64,000 nucleotides of DNA from Auanema rhodensis (GCA_964057225.1 OZ059895.1:15491001-15555000); one strand, 5' to 3'; numbered from the stretch's first letter, positions 24,681 through 38,526 are shown. Notes: generated from the sequence alone by a model not told the origin. Numbers and translations are program-made.

Positions 24681-27600
24681 TTACAGATGAGCTAGTTTAG
24701 CATCATCTGATGGAGGTGAATTATCCCAACATTGTACATTACGAGCCATGAAAGCTTGTTCCTTTTCCCTTTTTTTCTGCTTCATTCGACGGTTTTGAAA
24801 CCAAATTTTCACCTAAAAAATCATTTAATTAGATAAGAATGCTGTACCGAATTCATGATGTACCTGAGCTTCATTAAGCTTTAAGTTATTGGCTATTTCA
24901 GTTCGTCGCGTCCTGTTAACATATTTGGCTGTATGAAATTCTTTTTCTAATTCGGTAAGTTGATGTGTAGAGAAGTTTGTTCGATTCGTCCCATTCTCAT
25001 CGACGACTTTCTTTTTTGGCACTGAAAATACAAAATGTTCATTCCATATTTTGATAGAAATATTAAGAAAAAAATAAAAAATAACATGAAAATTTGAGAT
25101 TTTATGGTATAGAGAGTCTAGAGATCTAGAGACATCTTGAAGAAAGACTAAGATGTCTAGACACAAGACGCGCATAGATGGCGCATGAGGCTGATACAAA
25201 TAATTGGAGAACTGATAGAGAGAGAGAGAGAGGGGAATAGAGAGAGAGAGAGAGAGAGAGAGAAATAGAGAGAGAGGGTACAAAAAGAAATCTTCTTCTT
25301 CCATGTATGGCAATTTCAAACAAGTCTTTTCTCTTAGCATCGTATGAATGTGTGAATGTACTCTTCTGAAACTACCGTAATCTAAGACGCTATGTCGTAT
25401 TTTTCATTTTGAAAATGTGAGCTAGAGATTATATAAAATGATGAGAATTAGAGAAAAAGCAAAAGAAAAAGAAGAATAGTATGATTGGAGAAGACAATCT
25501 CTTCTTCGTCTCTGCCGACATCACTAACCCTACATCATCATCGTGGTCTTCTTCGCCTACTTCACTATCAGACTCTTTTCTCCATCTTTTCTAACACGTT
25601 GTTCCGTCTTTCTTCTAAACTCTATCCCCTTCTCAAGCCCCCTTCCCCCTCCTAACATTGAAGACTCTTCTGTTCACAGCCATGCCATATTACACATTGT
25701 CTTTCGCAAAATTTGTCAGTTTGACTAGAAAAATCACAAGTTTTTAGCTTTAGAAACACGGATAAAGGTGATTAAGATAATATATAAATGATCAAATAAT
25801 AATAATTATTATTATATTTCATATAAAATCAATAATAGATAATGAAGGTGAACAATGATATCTGAGAAAGCAAATGAGATGAATGACTGAAAGTTTTGAT
25901 GGATTGCCATGTTTTCACTGTTAGAAATTACCACAATGAGGCCAGAAGCAGCAACAATCAATATATTGATAATATATTTATATTGAAAATATGCTATAAT
26001 TCTTTTTTTTTATAAAATTAATGAAAAATGCACCAAAAACACAGCAAAAAAAAATTTAATATTGAGATTACGGTAGGTGATGTCTCGTCTCCCCCCCCCC
26101 CCCCCCCCTTCTCTCTCTCTCTCTCTCTCTCTATTCATACATACACGTACGTGTATATATGTATATACATATAAAGAGAGAAAAGAAGAAAAAGAGAATA
26201 TACAAAATATTTTCAAAAATTTGACAAAGATGACCAAAAAATGTCCTTGTGCTTGGCTTGCTGGCTGGCTGGTAAAATGGAAAGAGAAGTATCTTCCACT
26301 AGATTACCTTCAACAACTTTTTTTTTGCTTTGTCATCATCATTATCATCATCAGCAACAGCAGCAGCAGAAGCAGCCCAGTACCGAAGTATAAGGATTGT
26401 ATAAGCATATACATGAGTTAGAAGCATTCTGATGATGATGCATATGTTGGGAAGAATCAATAAATGATTTTTGTAGTAAAAGTTAAAAGTAAATACAGAT
26501 GATCAATCAAAATCTCTCGCCTCTTAATGATTACGGCAATGGCTAATGTGGTAGGAAGGGGATAGAGGTGAAGAGACAAGTAGTAGCATATGGCTAGAAT
26601 AAAGCTCATTATAATCAATTAGATTAGTTTATTTGAAGATAAATAGGTGAAATATACTTTAAAATGTTTGTTTTTTCTAATTTAAGTTGAATATATCAGC
26701 TTTAATCCTAAGATATATTCGAAAGAATAAAGGGCATGAGGAAGAAGAAGAAGAAGAAGAAGAAGAGGATTTTCCCATTTGTAATTGATGATGTTGATGA
26801 TGTCGATGATGTCGGTTAAGGAAGAGTCAGAAAATACAGATGGTAGCTGGATAGTTGGATTAATAGTTTTCAGACATCTTCATTCTACCGTAATCGATAG
26901 GAATATTTGGAGCATATACATGTGTATATATATAGCATTATGTTCTTTTCAGGAGTCAGAAATGAGACTAAAAAGCTGAAGTCACAAACCACCAAAGATG
27001 TGCGCATGGAGCTGGGTGAAGAGAAAGCAAGTATGTTAGGCAGAAAGAAGGAAAAAGAGAAAGAGATGGAAAGAGAGAGAGAGAGAGAGAGAGGGTCAAA
27101 GAGAAGAGAATATAAGCAAGAGCATGTAACAGAAGAAACATTTGCATATATTCTCCAAGCTACAGTAGTCGAAAGTGAAGAAAAAAATTGTTTTTCGATT
27201 TTAGGTTTTTTTGAGCTTTGCTTCTCCAAATGTTTGTTTTATTTTCTCGCAAAAATAATTGAATATGACATTCTGTCAGAATTAACAGTTGAATTTACTT
27301 AAAATCTTCTTATTGATTGGATGTTCAAGATGAATTTTGACCACACAGATTGTATAAAAAAAGCTTAAAGAGTGATCAATCAGTTTCTCATGTCTTACGG
27401 CCGTCTAAGACGAATGAGGTTCGAGATAGGAGAAAAGAGTTTTAACTCGCTCTCCAGCATACACATACTCACGGTATAACATCAACGAACAAAACAGAAG
27501 AGCTTAGAGGAAAATGAGGAATAGCTAGTGATTTTAGTCCCAGTCACCTGACTTGAAGAGAAGCATTTGCCTCATCAGACGTAGTTCAAAGTTTGTTTTG

Positions 27601-28238
27601 AGCAGACACGAATGAGAAGAAACAAAAACAAATTAAGTTCGATATAAATGGATTTAGATGAATGAATAATATTTCGGAATAATATAATGAAGAAGAAAAC
27701 ATTAAAAATACGAAAATCAAACAAAGAAATCGAAGAAAATGTAAGAAAAGTTGTGGACAAACCTGGTTTATGAGTTCGCTTCGTATGCATCCATTTGTAT
27801 GTGCTTTGAGTAGGCTGGGGATTGAAGTGAGTTTGAGCTGGACCATTCCAAATATCGGCAGAAGTGGATGGCGGGCCAAGTGTGGTGTACATTGGTGGTG
27901 TGGAAGCTGTGCTAGAAGCTACAATTCCACCGTCTCGAGTACTGAAGTAACATGACATTAGCAGGAAAAAACAATAGCAAAGTCGAAACAAGGGGGGGGG
28001 GGATGGTGAAGGGAGAAAAAGCTATGTGCATGAGGGAAATGATGTAATATGTTTGCAATGCGAACTGACAGACAGATGAGTTGATTTGAGTTAGAATACG
28101 TTGAAGAAAAGCTGAAACAAACCTTGTCCTATCATAGCCGAATGTGTATGGAGCTGGCCAATCGGCTGTTGGGTAATAAGCAGCATAAGAATCAGTACAA
28201 CTCATTTTCATAGGATCTTCCTTGACGTATAATACCAT
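24681..28238 (-). CDS. ceh-13: Hox1 / labial-class homeodomain protein
   Basis: Exons in transcript order: 28238-28123, 27941-27763, 25021-24864 and 24812-24681. They total 585 nt, giving 194 aa; starts at 28211 or 28205 would also be in frame. The PBC-binding hexapeptide region is [14 protein letters not shown], the labial version. The homeodomain has [40 protein letters not shown] and [18 protein letters not shown], with helix-3 residues Gln50 and Asn51. The [20 protein letters not shown] wording and the tail QAFMARN...NSPPSDD are, from memory, characteristic of C. elegans CEH-13. It acts in the nucleus with PBC cofactors in anterior patterning. Intron 2 is 2741 bp and carries possible Hox/PBC sites, so autoregulation is plausible. 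The gene is unusually short for a Hox1 protein but similar to the nematode form. Confidence 0.95.
25219..25275. repeat. (GA)n microsatellite in ceh-13 intron 2
   Basis: Interrupted GA tracts (with GGGGA and ATA breaks) lie in the long Hox intron. Open frames through them are repeat-derived. Confidence 0.85.
25898..25907 (+). promoter_or_regulatory. candidate Hox/PBC composite site TGATGGATTG
   Basis: It differs by one base from the labial/Exd autoregulatory consensus TGATGGATGG and lies in intron 2 of the Hox1 gene. A second match to TGATNNATNN, TGATCAATCA, lies at 26500-26509 in the same intron. Short sites arise by chance, so function is inference. Confidence 0.35.
26091..26133. repeat. 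poly(C) run joined to (CT)n
   Basis: Eighteen consecutive C residues followed by TT and a CT run, within ceh-13 intron 2. The complementary strand has an 18-G run that could form a G-quadruplex. Confidence 0.85.
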
Positions 28239-30360
28239 TTATAGATGGTTATAAGCAATACAAATCTATGAATTCGTATAAACGAATCAAAGATGGCAAA
28301 AAAGACGGTAATGAGCTAAAAAAAACTCAGTTTCCGTCTTGAGTTATCAGCTGCCGGTTGCCGGGACCAATAAATCACGACTGTTTGACAGGAGGGAAGA
28401 TGGAAGACCGAACGTGGGCGCTGGACCGATGAGGGCGGCGCTACTTAGGTCGGTGGGCGTGGTCAACCAATAGACAGCGAGCAGGCGTGGCTTCAACTGG
28501 CAACCTGATGGTATACGATCTGAAATGGAAATAACTCATGCTTCAATGAAATAAAGTTACTCATTGTCATAAATTCGAAATAAATGAGTTGTCAAACAAA
28601 ATGAAATAAAGAATACAGAAAATGATGGAAAAAAACGAATTGTATACAGCGCAAGCCTGAAAAGATGGTATAATAGGTTTTAAAGTTTGTGAACAATCGA
28701 AACTTGAACTGAAAACTTGTAAACTTGGTTATGAAGTTGAAAGTATTTTCTTGAAATTCCAGAAATATTAAGAATATGAGATGATAGTGCATTGAATGAA
28801 GAAGTAGCTTCTTAACGATTTGAAGGCTTTCCCCCCAAATTTCTTGCTGTATAGTTGTGAAAATGATTGATAAAACAAGTTCATAATTGCTTTTAACTAA
28901 TACATTTCAACAGACATACAGTTTAAAAAAGATTTTTTAGTTTGTCTTTAAAAGATAAAATGAGGTCATTTGATCAGATGAGTTGAATCACAACCATCTG
29001 CGAAAAATGTTAGGGGGGGGGGGTTAGTGGTTGGAGGGGGTAGGGGGATACTGTATTTTACAAAAGAAAAATCAGGTTGAAGCTGTATGAAAAAATGATT
29101 ACAAAGCTTTTTGGATGAAAAAGTTATAAGCTGATACCATGTTATAACTTGAAAATATTAGTTTTTTCCATTGAAAAACTCAAAAAAATAATTTAAGGTG
29201 AGTGCATGACTATCAGCGAAGAATATAGTGAATTCTAGCAATGAAGCGAAAAATAAAATTAAAAAAAAAAAGATTTTAAAGAAGCGTCACCTAAGGGATA
29301 GAGAGACAACATGACCAAAACCGATGAGATGCCACTCGTAATCAAAGGAACGGAAGGTCATCTATCAAAGGAACGTGCTTCTAACATTTCTTTGAAATAA
29401 TGATTTATTGGATTGAATAAAAAAGAATTTTGAAGAGAGCTTTTCGCAACATTCTCAGACCATGGGAGAATGAGAAAGTGAATTTTCAATTAAGCGTAAT
29501 ACCATGCTTAATAATCTGCATGTTTTCAACATGTCTTGTGTTGCAAAAGCTGGATCATTCATCTCTTCTTCCTTTTTTTTCAAAAAAAAAATAGAGATAA
29601 GATGGTAGTTGTGGAGCAATTATCATCGAAGGAGCGAAGCAAGGAAGGATTCCAAATGTTTAGAAACTTTCCAGGGGGCAAGGGAGGGAAAATGTAAGTT
29701 GGATGATGATGCAAGCAATAAAACATCAATTACACAAATAAAAAGGTCAAAAGGTCGAATGATAATGAACTACCTCTAATGGCTAGAAACACGACGACGA
29801 CGACACAACAGATAGACGGAAGACGTCGGATAGAGGGGATGGGAGTAGGGGGACTGATGAAGATGATAATGATGATGATGATGATGATGATGATGATACC
29901 TTAACTAATGGGCTGAGGTCGTGCTGTTGTAAATCATAGAATCAGAGGACAGTTCGGCAGACGACGTGAACAGAATATGAAGATTATAGAATAATCATTT
30001 GTTTTACAAATGACAACCTGTCCTTTTACTATTTATCTTTTCAATCATCAATTGGGAAAAAAAATGGTGAAAATGAAGAAGAAAACTGATGATGATGAAC
30101 GTAACTATAACAGATGTGCCACCAAATAATGATGATAAATTCACGTGCCAACTATACTAATGGGGAGAAAAAACTTATGTTCGAACAGGCATTATTAGGT
30201 TGATGAGAGTTGTAGCTCGTACAATCAGGTTGTAAGAGTATCTGCATCTAATAGATATGTTACGATATGATTTTGACTAATTTGTTGATGAAACTGAAAT
30301 GAGAGACCAGAGCTCTTCTTGAATCGATAGATTGAAACGAAGCAGAGAGTATGTATACGA

Positions 30361-30380
30361 GGGGGGGGGGGGGGGGGGGG
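30361..30380 (+). repeat. poly(G) run of 20
   Basis: Twenty consecutive G residues after CGA and before CGCATGG. Long G runs are rare in an AT-rich genome; this one lies about 2.1 kb upstream of the Hox1 start. Confidence 0.9.
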
Positions 30381-33300
30381 CGCATGGAAGTTCAGGAGAA
30401 TTCATGTTGTTATATGGACACAAATGCTCTTATATGTATGTTGTGAGGAGAAGAACTTGAAGTTCATTTATCATAAGATCAAACAAGAGAGAGAGAATGA
30501 GGTATATTATGAAAATATGATGATAAAAATCAGGGAAGCATGCTTCATCTAGTAGCATTTCCTTTTCCCGTAAAACAACGAAATATCCGCAAAAATGGTC
30601 CCGTAGGGAATATGTGGTTCGACATTTATCATGCACTTCAGACACACATGCCTTATAGAGCAGAAGCTCAATAACAAGTGTTTATAGACATGCCAATTTA
30701 TGACCCCTCTACTTTGAAATATTGATGTCTTCTGCTTTTTAATCAGAATAAATAAATTTTTAGAGAGTTGTTGTTAGAAGAAACTACAGCCCTGATAGTT
30801 AGGTGAAAACAAATATGTTTTTTCTTATTTAAACCACAGAAAAAAAGTGAAATAATAATGATTCAATATTGGAAAAAGCACAAGCTTCTTCAATTTGTCC
30901 ATGTTTTGAAAGCTGCAAGTTGCATGTCCTGTACACAAGTTCTTCATTGTGCGAAGCGCAATTTATACAAAAATCTGCTTTCAGCTAAAACGGTAAAACG
31001 GATTTTCTTGAATATTTTTGAATATACATGATGAGTTACACACGTTGCTTAGGAAAACTTGGACGAAATCGAAATTTCGTTCATGTATCTTCTATACTGA
31101 GGTTTAGTGAACTCGAATTTGCGGGATTACTGTAGTGATCTTGACGTCGTGTTCATTGAGCCGTGTGTAAACAGGAACAGTCGAGAAAATGAAAATAGTT
31201 AAAAAATGGAAGAGAATTTAGAGAAAAAAATCATTTGGAACAACGGACAACTATCCGGTGCCTAGTTTTATCCACATAACATAAGCTTTTCTTTCAAAAT
31301 ACATAATGATTATGATGGATTTATAAAGAGAATTTGCAATACATGCAGTCATGGCAATGTAGTTTAATAGAAAATCAAAGGGATTGCAAATGCTGAGCTA
31401 ATGATGTTGGATGTAGAGTAAGTTGTACATGAAATCCGAATAAGTTGTCGAAATGCGTTTGAAGTGTTTCAGTTACAAAAGAAGAAAAATATTCGTAAAG
31501 TTGTAATGGTAGTAGAGAACTGTACATGGAGGTCTTACAATAGGATTTCAGCACTGGCATTATGTGTGATTTTGATTGAAAAAGTACATCAAATAGTACG
31601 GTATTAAGTAATGATTTTGATTTTTTGAATTATTTTCTTTTCTTTTTTTTCAAATAAAAACGAAAATGAAAAATTTATTTCAAAAATATAAGAAATATAG
31701 TAGGTTATAGGCAAAAATGTCATAATAATACAGAAATAGAAAATGACATAGTTTTACAAATATTTCAATAAAATATTGTTTTAATTAATTTTTTTATGTA
31801 AAAATTAATTAATTGATAGTGAAAGAAGATACATAATGTGAATGATTAGTTAGAAACAAAGGATTTTTATTTTATAAATGAGGAAAAGGGGTGGGTTTGA
31901 AAGAAGGAAGACAGATAGATAGACATAGAAGATGGATCGAAAGATGGACACAGATAGATTGGAATGTTCAGTATGATAGAGCTAGCTCGTCGTTTAACTG
32001 CTGTAAGTATGCTTTTCGAACTTATTCATATGAAAGACTGAAATTAATCATTAATTTCAAGAAATTCTTCTTATACAGTAAGCTGAGAAACAGTCTAAAC
32101 AATGGTGGTCGAAAGATCGATGATGCTAGTGAAGATGGGTTGGGGAGAGGGGGGGGGTGAGACTTCAGTATAGAATAAAGATGAAGGCTTGAATAGCAAG
32201 TACTTAAAGAATAAGGAAGATACAAGAATGAATTGAAGCTTTCATAAACATTCAGAAAATAAGTAATTAGAAGAGAAAGAATGCTAGATTTTACTGTACA
32301 AAGTATACGATGGATGAACAACGATGAACTACTTAGGTAAGTAAGAGAGATAGAAGAACAAACTACAACATACATACTTACACAACTTATAGTTTTATAA
32401 TCATTAGAATCATAATAAATATTATTAAAGATAAAGAGATAGAAAATGTGAGATAAATAGGTGGTACAAATCGTATAAGAGAAAAAAAAGATAGTTCAGG
32501 TATGTTATTAGTGTGACAAATGGGATCGATTACTGTAGATGATGGTTGATGATACGTCAAAACTGAAGAAGAGGAGGAATAAAGAAAACGATAAGACAAA
32601 TATATCAAAAGATAATGAAAACAGAAGAGATGATAGAGACATGCCAGAGAAGATAGTTGATGAAGTGACGGTGGTCCAGCTAGACTCTCTGTTGGAGCCA
32701 GGTGAACTACTCCTATACAAGAGGATGGATTACCTAGGATAGATCATGATCATTTGTCACTCTGTATATACTTCCATAGTCTGTAACATATGAGAATAAA
32801 AAAGAGTTTGCATTCTTATCAAGGACGATCCTTATCGAAATCAAAACTTACAACTTCAAATCACTACATTCTCCTCGAACATACAACTCGTCAACGCACA
32901 CACACACACATACACCCAACAGCTTCACTATTCTACAGTTCATTCTACTTGTATGTAATCATTTCTCAACTAATATTAGGCTAATCGTCTATTGTTCATT
33001 TTTTTTCTTATTTTAGACTGTTTTTGTTCACAAATTATATGTAACTACACCTATATCAGAGCCTGCAACGCTTGCTTTGTCACTAATTTTCGTCAAAAAA
33101 CCACGTGCTACAGGACACGCGCCCTTCTCTTGGTTTCTCCTTTTTTAAACTCTAAGTTTTTGTCTATTCTTCTGTTTCAAATACGATATTTGATGAAAAT
33201 TTCTTTTTTTTTGTTTTATTTCAAGAACATTGTTTTAAAATATTTCATCTTTCATTATGTGTGATCAGTCAATATATCATCAAAGTTATAACTTAATAAT

Positions 33301-34246
33301 CATCTTCACAAACAGTATTTTTCTCATGTTAACTCCTTTTGATCATAGACATACTGTCGGCATAACTAAAGAATACGGTATTCTACACAAGTTCGTGTGC
33401 CAGATTAGGAATCTCTCCCGAGGTTACAGCACAATCTGGACGTCGTCGGCTGCTGAGCTCACATCTGGTCATGACCATTTGACCATTCGACCAGTTTGAT
33501 GGACGTCGGTATAATCCGGAAAGCAGGGGGCATTGTATTCGGAATTTTCAGAAATTTTTAATACAAGTTGTATGCTTATTTGTTAGATAATGGAAAGATG
33601 TTAAAGATAAGAGAGATCAAAGGGTATATGTAAAGCGACTTCATGAAATTAAAAAAAATTTCAGAATATTAAACTTATTTACATAAAATAATTAAAGAAT
33701 TGCATTCTTTTTTTTTTTATTAAATTAGCTAATTAAATATAAGTATCTTATCAAATATTCAAATTAAAATTGTGAGAAAACGTGCTATTTTTATAATTTC
33801 AAAGTGGCGGGTAAAATTAGCATAAGTACTGTAGCTACTATTTTTATTTTTTTATTTCCGTATTTTAGGCATCAGCAGACGGTTGTATATATCTATGCTG
33901 TATTTTCTACCTACCGTTATTAGTATTTCTTTTCAGAATTCGTATCAAGAATCATAGTTTTATCGATTAAACGGAGTATTTTTGTTTTACTATTTTCGCA
34001 CCGATAATTTTGTCAAAGCTTTCCGTGAGGTTTTTTCTAATATTGTTATTTACAACTTTGTTTTCTTAAAGTTTTACAACAAGAAAAAATGAATTTCGTA
34101 ATTCCTCCATGATACGTAGGTAAGTAATATAAAATCTTTTATCTGATTATTTTTATTTATTTGCTATAGGAAATTGAGTAGCAATTATTACTACATTTGT
34201 TTTACTTTAAACAAGCAAAACAAGACATAGTGTTTAAGCACACAGA

Positions 34247-34360
34247 TCGGGCTCCAAGGAGGAAGCATCACCAGTTTCTACCGAGGTGACAGAGGTCGAA
34301 CAGACAGTGATGGATCATATCCTTTCGGTCGTCCCGACGTCGTCACAGAAGTTGTGTAAC
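34247..34360 (+). CDS. possible isolated terminal exon, unassigned
   Basis: After an ACACAG acceptor a frame opens that is rich in RNY codons and ends at TAA (34358-34360). It encodes SITSFYRGDRGRTDSDG and a C-terminus of VVTEVV, which would suit a PDZ ligand. A second frame over the same DNA (SKEEASPVSTEVTEVEQ) is also open and longer. The coding call is therefore weak, and no upstream exon was fixed. Confidence 0.2.
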
Positions 34361-37300
34361 ATTGAGACACGACCCGTCCACTCTTCTGAAGCTAAACGAA
34401 GATGAACGAGAGCCAGACGGCCGAACTAGAACATTAGGATATTCTGCTATCTATCTCTACTCATATCAGTATATTCAATGAAAGCTGTCCTCATTCAGCT
34501 TAACAACTGGAATCAATGTTCGATGAGATGGATTAGAAGGATAAGCAGAGATGTATCAGGGACAACATTACTCATATTTAATAATACAAACATACATTAT
34601 TTAAGTAATGTTTCTTAATTTTCTATAATACTTATGTTTTTAGATTATTTGAGGTTAAAGTTCATTCATTATAAATTTTTACGTTTTATCCACTTATTTC
34701 TGACTTATTCAGTAATTCCAAAACTCCCTCTATCAGGATTTGCGGAATGCTCAGCAATGATCATATGATTCGTGGAAAGTTCGTGTTGACCGCGATCCTG
34801 TGTTGATAGATGTCTTCTTTCGGCTGCTCACTATCGGCCAAGCTCCGAGATTTATGGCTATCGATGGTGCGTTTACAACCTATCTTTACTCTTTCTTTAG
34901 TTGCCATGCCATTCGCAACATTACTACCCTGCCTGTTTTATTTTCCAAGTTCTTGCCGAATTATTTATATAATGTTATTCAGGCAAACTCTTTTTGCTGT
35001 TTTAGAAACCTAAGAGCATTTTAAGTTTTCTAGTTCTTTAAGCATTTCCTGGTCTTTTAATGGATTTATTATAAAACTAAGTTTTAATATGCTCTAAGCT
35101 TCTTTTCATCTTTTCACATGTGCGCATAATTATTCGGCAGTTTTTTTATTTTGTTTTCTGAAGTTGATCAACTTTTCGTGGTTTAGTTTTGTTTGAGCGA
35201 ACGAAAATAATAGTTGACTATACGGTAAAAGCATATTACTGGATGAAGAGAACAAGAGGATCAGTTGTGAATCTGGAAAGATAACAACTGTTCGTTTGTC
35301 GCTTTCTGCCTCTATCTTTTGGTCCAAACATCTTTTCAACATATCAATATTTGGATTACGGTAGATTGTTCTGAACACTTTTCGTTTCATAGCTTAGAAC
35401 AAGAAAAAGGGATTCATTCTAACTTCTAGATTATTCTTTATCAGTTGCCTTGTGTTATTATAACCTTATTGCTTGTTTTGACTCTCATCTATGTAGGGCA
35501 CTATTCTATTTTCTCAAGATGTAGCTCAAAACTTTGAACTGTTTCTAAAAATACTTGAATGCTACACCTTGCTATGTATTTTTACTAAGTTTTTCTAAAT
35601 TAGTGATCTATTATCGGGTTATATATGGACTGTACTGATCAGTGTTCCACTAATTTTATTGCTTGCTGTTTATCTTATTCAATAGAAATAGAAAGGATAT
35701 GAAATACACTCTCTTCATAGCAATATATTTCTCGGGAATGAATGAAAGGAACAAAGAGAGGTTTCAAATCATTTTTCATCAAATTTTTCTCTCTGATTCT
35801 CATGGTTATTGATTACTTTTATCGTTTTGATAGGCGTTTTTGGTGTTTCCTACTGTTGTGATCAAGCAAGCATCTTCATCTCTCTTCAGCCAATGTAATC
35901 AATATGTGGTATCAATACAATGCAACCTAAGAAATATGTATAAACCTTTGGGTCGTGGATGCCAGCAGAAGCCATAAACCATGAGCATTACCATTCAATC
36001 TATTCTTTTTTCCACGTACTCCCCTATTTGTATAGAATTTCTCACTTTTCATATTTGTCTGCATCTCTTATCTCTCCATCTACTATATAAATATAGTTTT
36101 ATATGTTTTTGATGCCATGTGAATCGGACCTTTTTATGTTCATTACGTGTACCGTCATCAAAATGGGTTTGTTAACTCGTTCACTCACTCAATCATTTAT
36201 AATTATCCTTATTTGACCTTTTGAAGATAATCTTATTCTTGCATTTCTTAATTTATTTAATTTTTCACTAAAACATTTTCATATCGTTTTGTATGGTTGG
36301 TGTGCTCAAAAAACTTGCATAGGTTCGCTGTTCTTTCCTGTTCCCTGAAATCTGCGCTTGAATCTTGTAATTCTAAGGCGGGAGTTAAATCATTTATGTT
36401 TTTCCTCTTCTTCAATACCGAAACTTGAAATTTCCCGCCTGTTTCAAGTTAGGCATAGTTGAACCTTTTGCCATACATGTACAATTCAACTCTATAGACC
36501 ATCAGCTGGTATTAAATTGATAGGAATGTAAAGCAGATTTTACAGGACAAAACTTGATACACTCTTATTTTCCGTTTTTCTTTGTCTTCCACACTTCTAC
36601 TTTATCATGTGGTACTACGTATTGTTGAGGGGCAGCATTATTTTCCGAAATTTTTTTTGCTGGAGAGTTCTTTCGAACCTTTGCATGATGACGTGACTGG
36701 AAACTATCTTGACAGCATCTTTGCAATTTGCAATCTCAAAATAATGTAAAAGATATAGTAAAAGGAAAGAACAATAGTTTAAAAAACAATATGACACGTG
36801 CCTTCACACTATTGTTACTTGCGGATTGTTCTTATCCTTTTTTTCATCTGTTTAGATTGTGTCTCATTCGTGATCTCTTATCTATCTTTCTTCACATTAC
36901 ACTAATATATATTTTTATTTATATACATAATATATACCGAAATGGTGAAGGCGGGTATATCTATAGAAAGTAAGAGAGAGAGAGACAGAGACACACACAC
37001 AGGACAAGATAGCAAATCTGTGACCGAAAGAAGGGGAGATAGAGATACGAGATGGTTAAAGAGAAAGAGAGAGGGACAGAAAGAACAAATGGTCCTTTCT
37101 GTGGGGCGGAGTTAAGTCTGCGGTCGCTCAACGATGGGAGCCCATTCTGGTAAACCGTCGACGTATTGAGCCTCTATTGGCTTAGATATTCTTACAAAAC
37201 TTACATCACCTTTCATGTTGTTCTGTAATGAACTATTCGTCCTCGACATAATGTTCTTATTCTTTTCTCGTCAGGTGTATATTCCCGTGCACATCACATC

Positions 37301-37607
37301 ACATCATCTTGCTAAAAAGACTTCTTCATGTCCTATTAGATAAGTACTTTTGTTTTGTTATACAGATTGAAGAAATAGGTTTGATTTAGATTTTTCAGAA
37401 AAAAAAGAAGCTTTCTCTTTATACTTCCAGACATGAAAAAATTTTTTTCTTTCTCAATCATTATAGCTTGTTGAGTAGTGGCTGACTGTAAAATAGACCC
37501 ATCAATAGATAAATGACTTTGTTTACTGATTCAACCAACCAATGGATTTTTATCTATTGATCATGATTGTTAAATAATGTCTTCTATTATATCTTTCAGC
37601 AATCAAG

Positions 37608-38526
37608 ATGCAAAAAAAAATTCATTTTCAACAACTGGAAGAAGAACTATGGTAACGTTTATTCATATTTCCTACTTAGAGGGCATATCTTATTTCTTCT
37701 CTAATTAGATGCCTAACTCGGGCTATCTCCAATTTATTTGCTAATAATCACCAAAAAGACCTTTTGGTCGGTTTTCATTAAAAGCCGTTTTGATAAGATA
37801 GCAAATATATGATTGCTTACAATATGAGCCCAGTTAGTGTCTATGCAACATTGAAAGTAGCTTTTTAGCAATTTTCTACAAAAACATGTTTTCAATCATC
37901 GATTCAATGCTTAGCATAATGTTTTAATGTTTATAGTTATTAATAATTTATTATCGTTCTTTTTATTTTTTTATTATTATTAATCCCACTCCCCGTTTCT
38001 TTTCACTACTCAGCCTGTATCCGTGAGATTATCTCTATACTGGTATAAGCTCGCTGTTACAGGTGGAATAGTTTGAAGAAGATACAAATTTTCCCATTTT
38101 TTGTTTAAAATTCTTATTTTTTTCTCAGTGTAAAACGTTCGAAAAGGTATAATCTTATCATTCACCTTTCGACTACTAAGTGGAATGTAGAAAATAGATA
38201 AGCTTGGTCTACATGCTTCCGATATCCGAATTTTTTTCAATATTTTGATAAAAACCAGGTCAAATGATATCACTCACTCTTCTTTATGTGTTAAATTCAG
38301 GTAAGTTGGCTGTTCAAATTTAGATCAAGTTTGTTCCTATTTCCTTTTCATTTTTGCAAAATCGAAACATTTTTGCCCTGAGCTCAGCAGCTTCTCTTTG
38401 ATCATTTATCTTTCCAGTTTTCTTCATATTATGAACTCAAAGAATACATCAGCCGTCTTACTAAATGGATTAATCGCCAACGGAATAGCCCAGTCGGCCT
38501 GGGGAAAAAAGAAGTGTTGGGGTTAG
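37608..38526 (+). CDS. tentative six-exon helical protein, unrecognised
   Basis: Six pieces join with matching phases: 37608-37651, 37682-37770, 38014-38042, 38129-38146 (18 nt), 38191-38300 and 38418-38526. They sum to 399 nt, giving 132 aa. The encoded sequence looks helical: MQKKIHFQQLEEELWAYLI, then SLIRCLTRAISNLFANNHQK, DLLVACIREIISILCKTFEK and KIDKLGLHASDIRIFFNILI. The donor at 38301 (GTAAGT) is strong. The last exon is uncertain because two other frames across it are open. ATG 37608 may be internal, since a TTTCAG acceptor ends at 37599. I know no family for it. Parts of ARM/HEAT-type helical repeats can look like this. Confidence 0.35.

Larger units (their letters stand above)
28239..37599. 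other. long spacer with scattered unassigned open exons
   Basis: This is 9.4 kb with no gene I can name. It contains a 20-G run (30361-30380), G9-G10 runs (29011-29020, 32149-32157) and a (GAT)n tract (29866-29898). Several short stretches look protein-like in one or more frames, but alternative frames on both strands look almost as good. Examples are 30540-30670, 31375-31560 (-), 33016-33147, 33350-33500, 34247-34360, 34700-35000 and 37112-37249 (-). The best is 37112-37249 minus, which ends EWAPIVERPQT after a start ATG. I do not assemble these into genes. Confidence 0.4.

Noticed and set aside
36520-36545. miR-1-like sequence (GGAATGTAAAG)
   Set aside because: The match is short, and the upstream flank does not provide the paired star arm.
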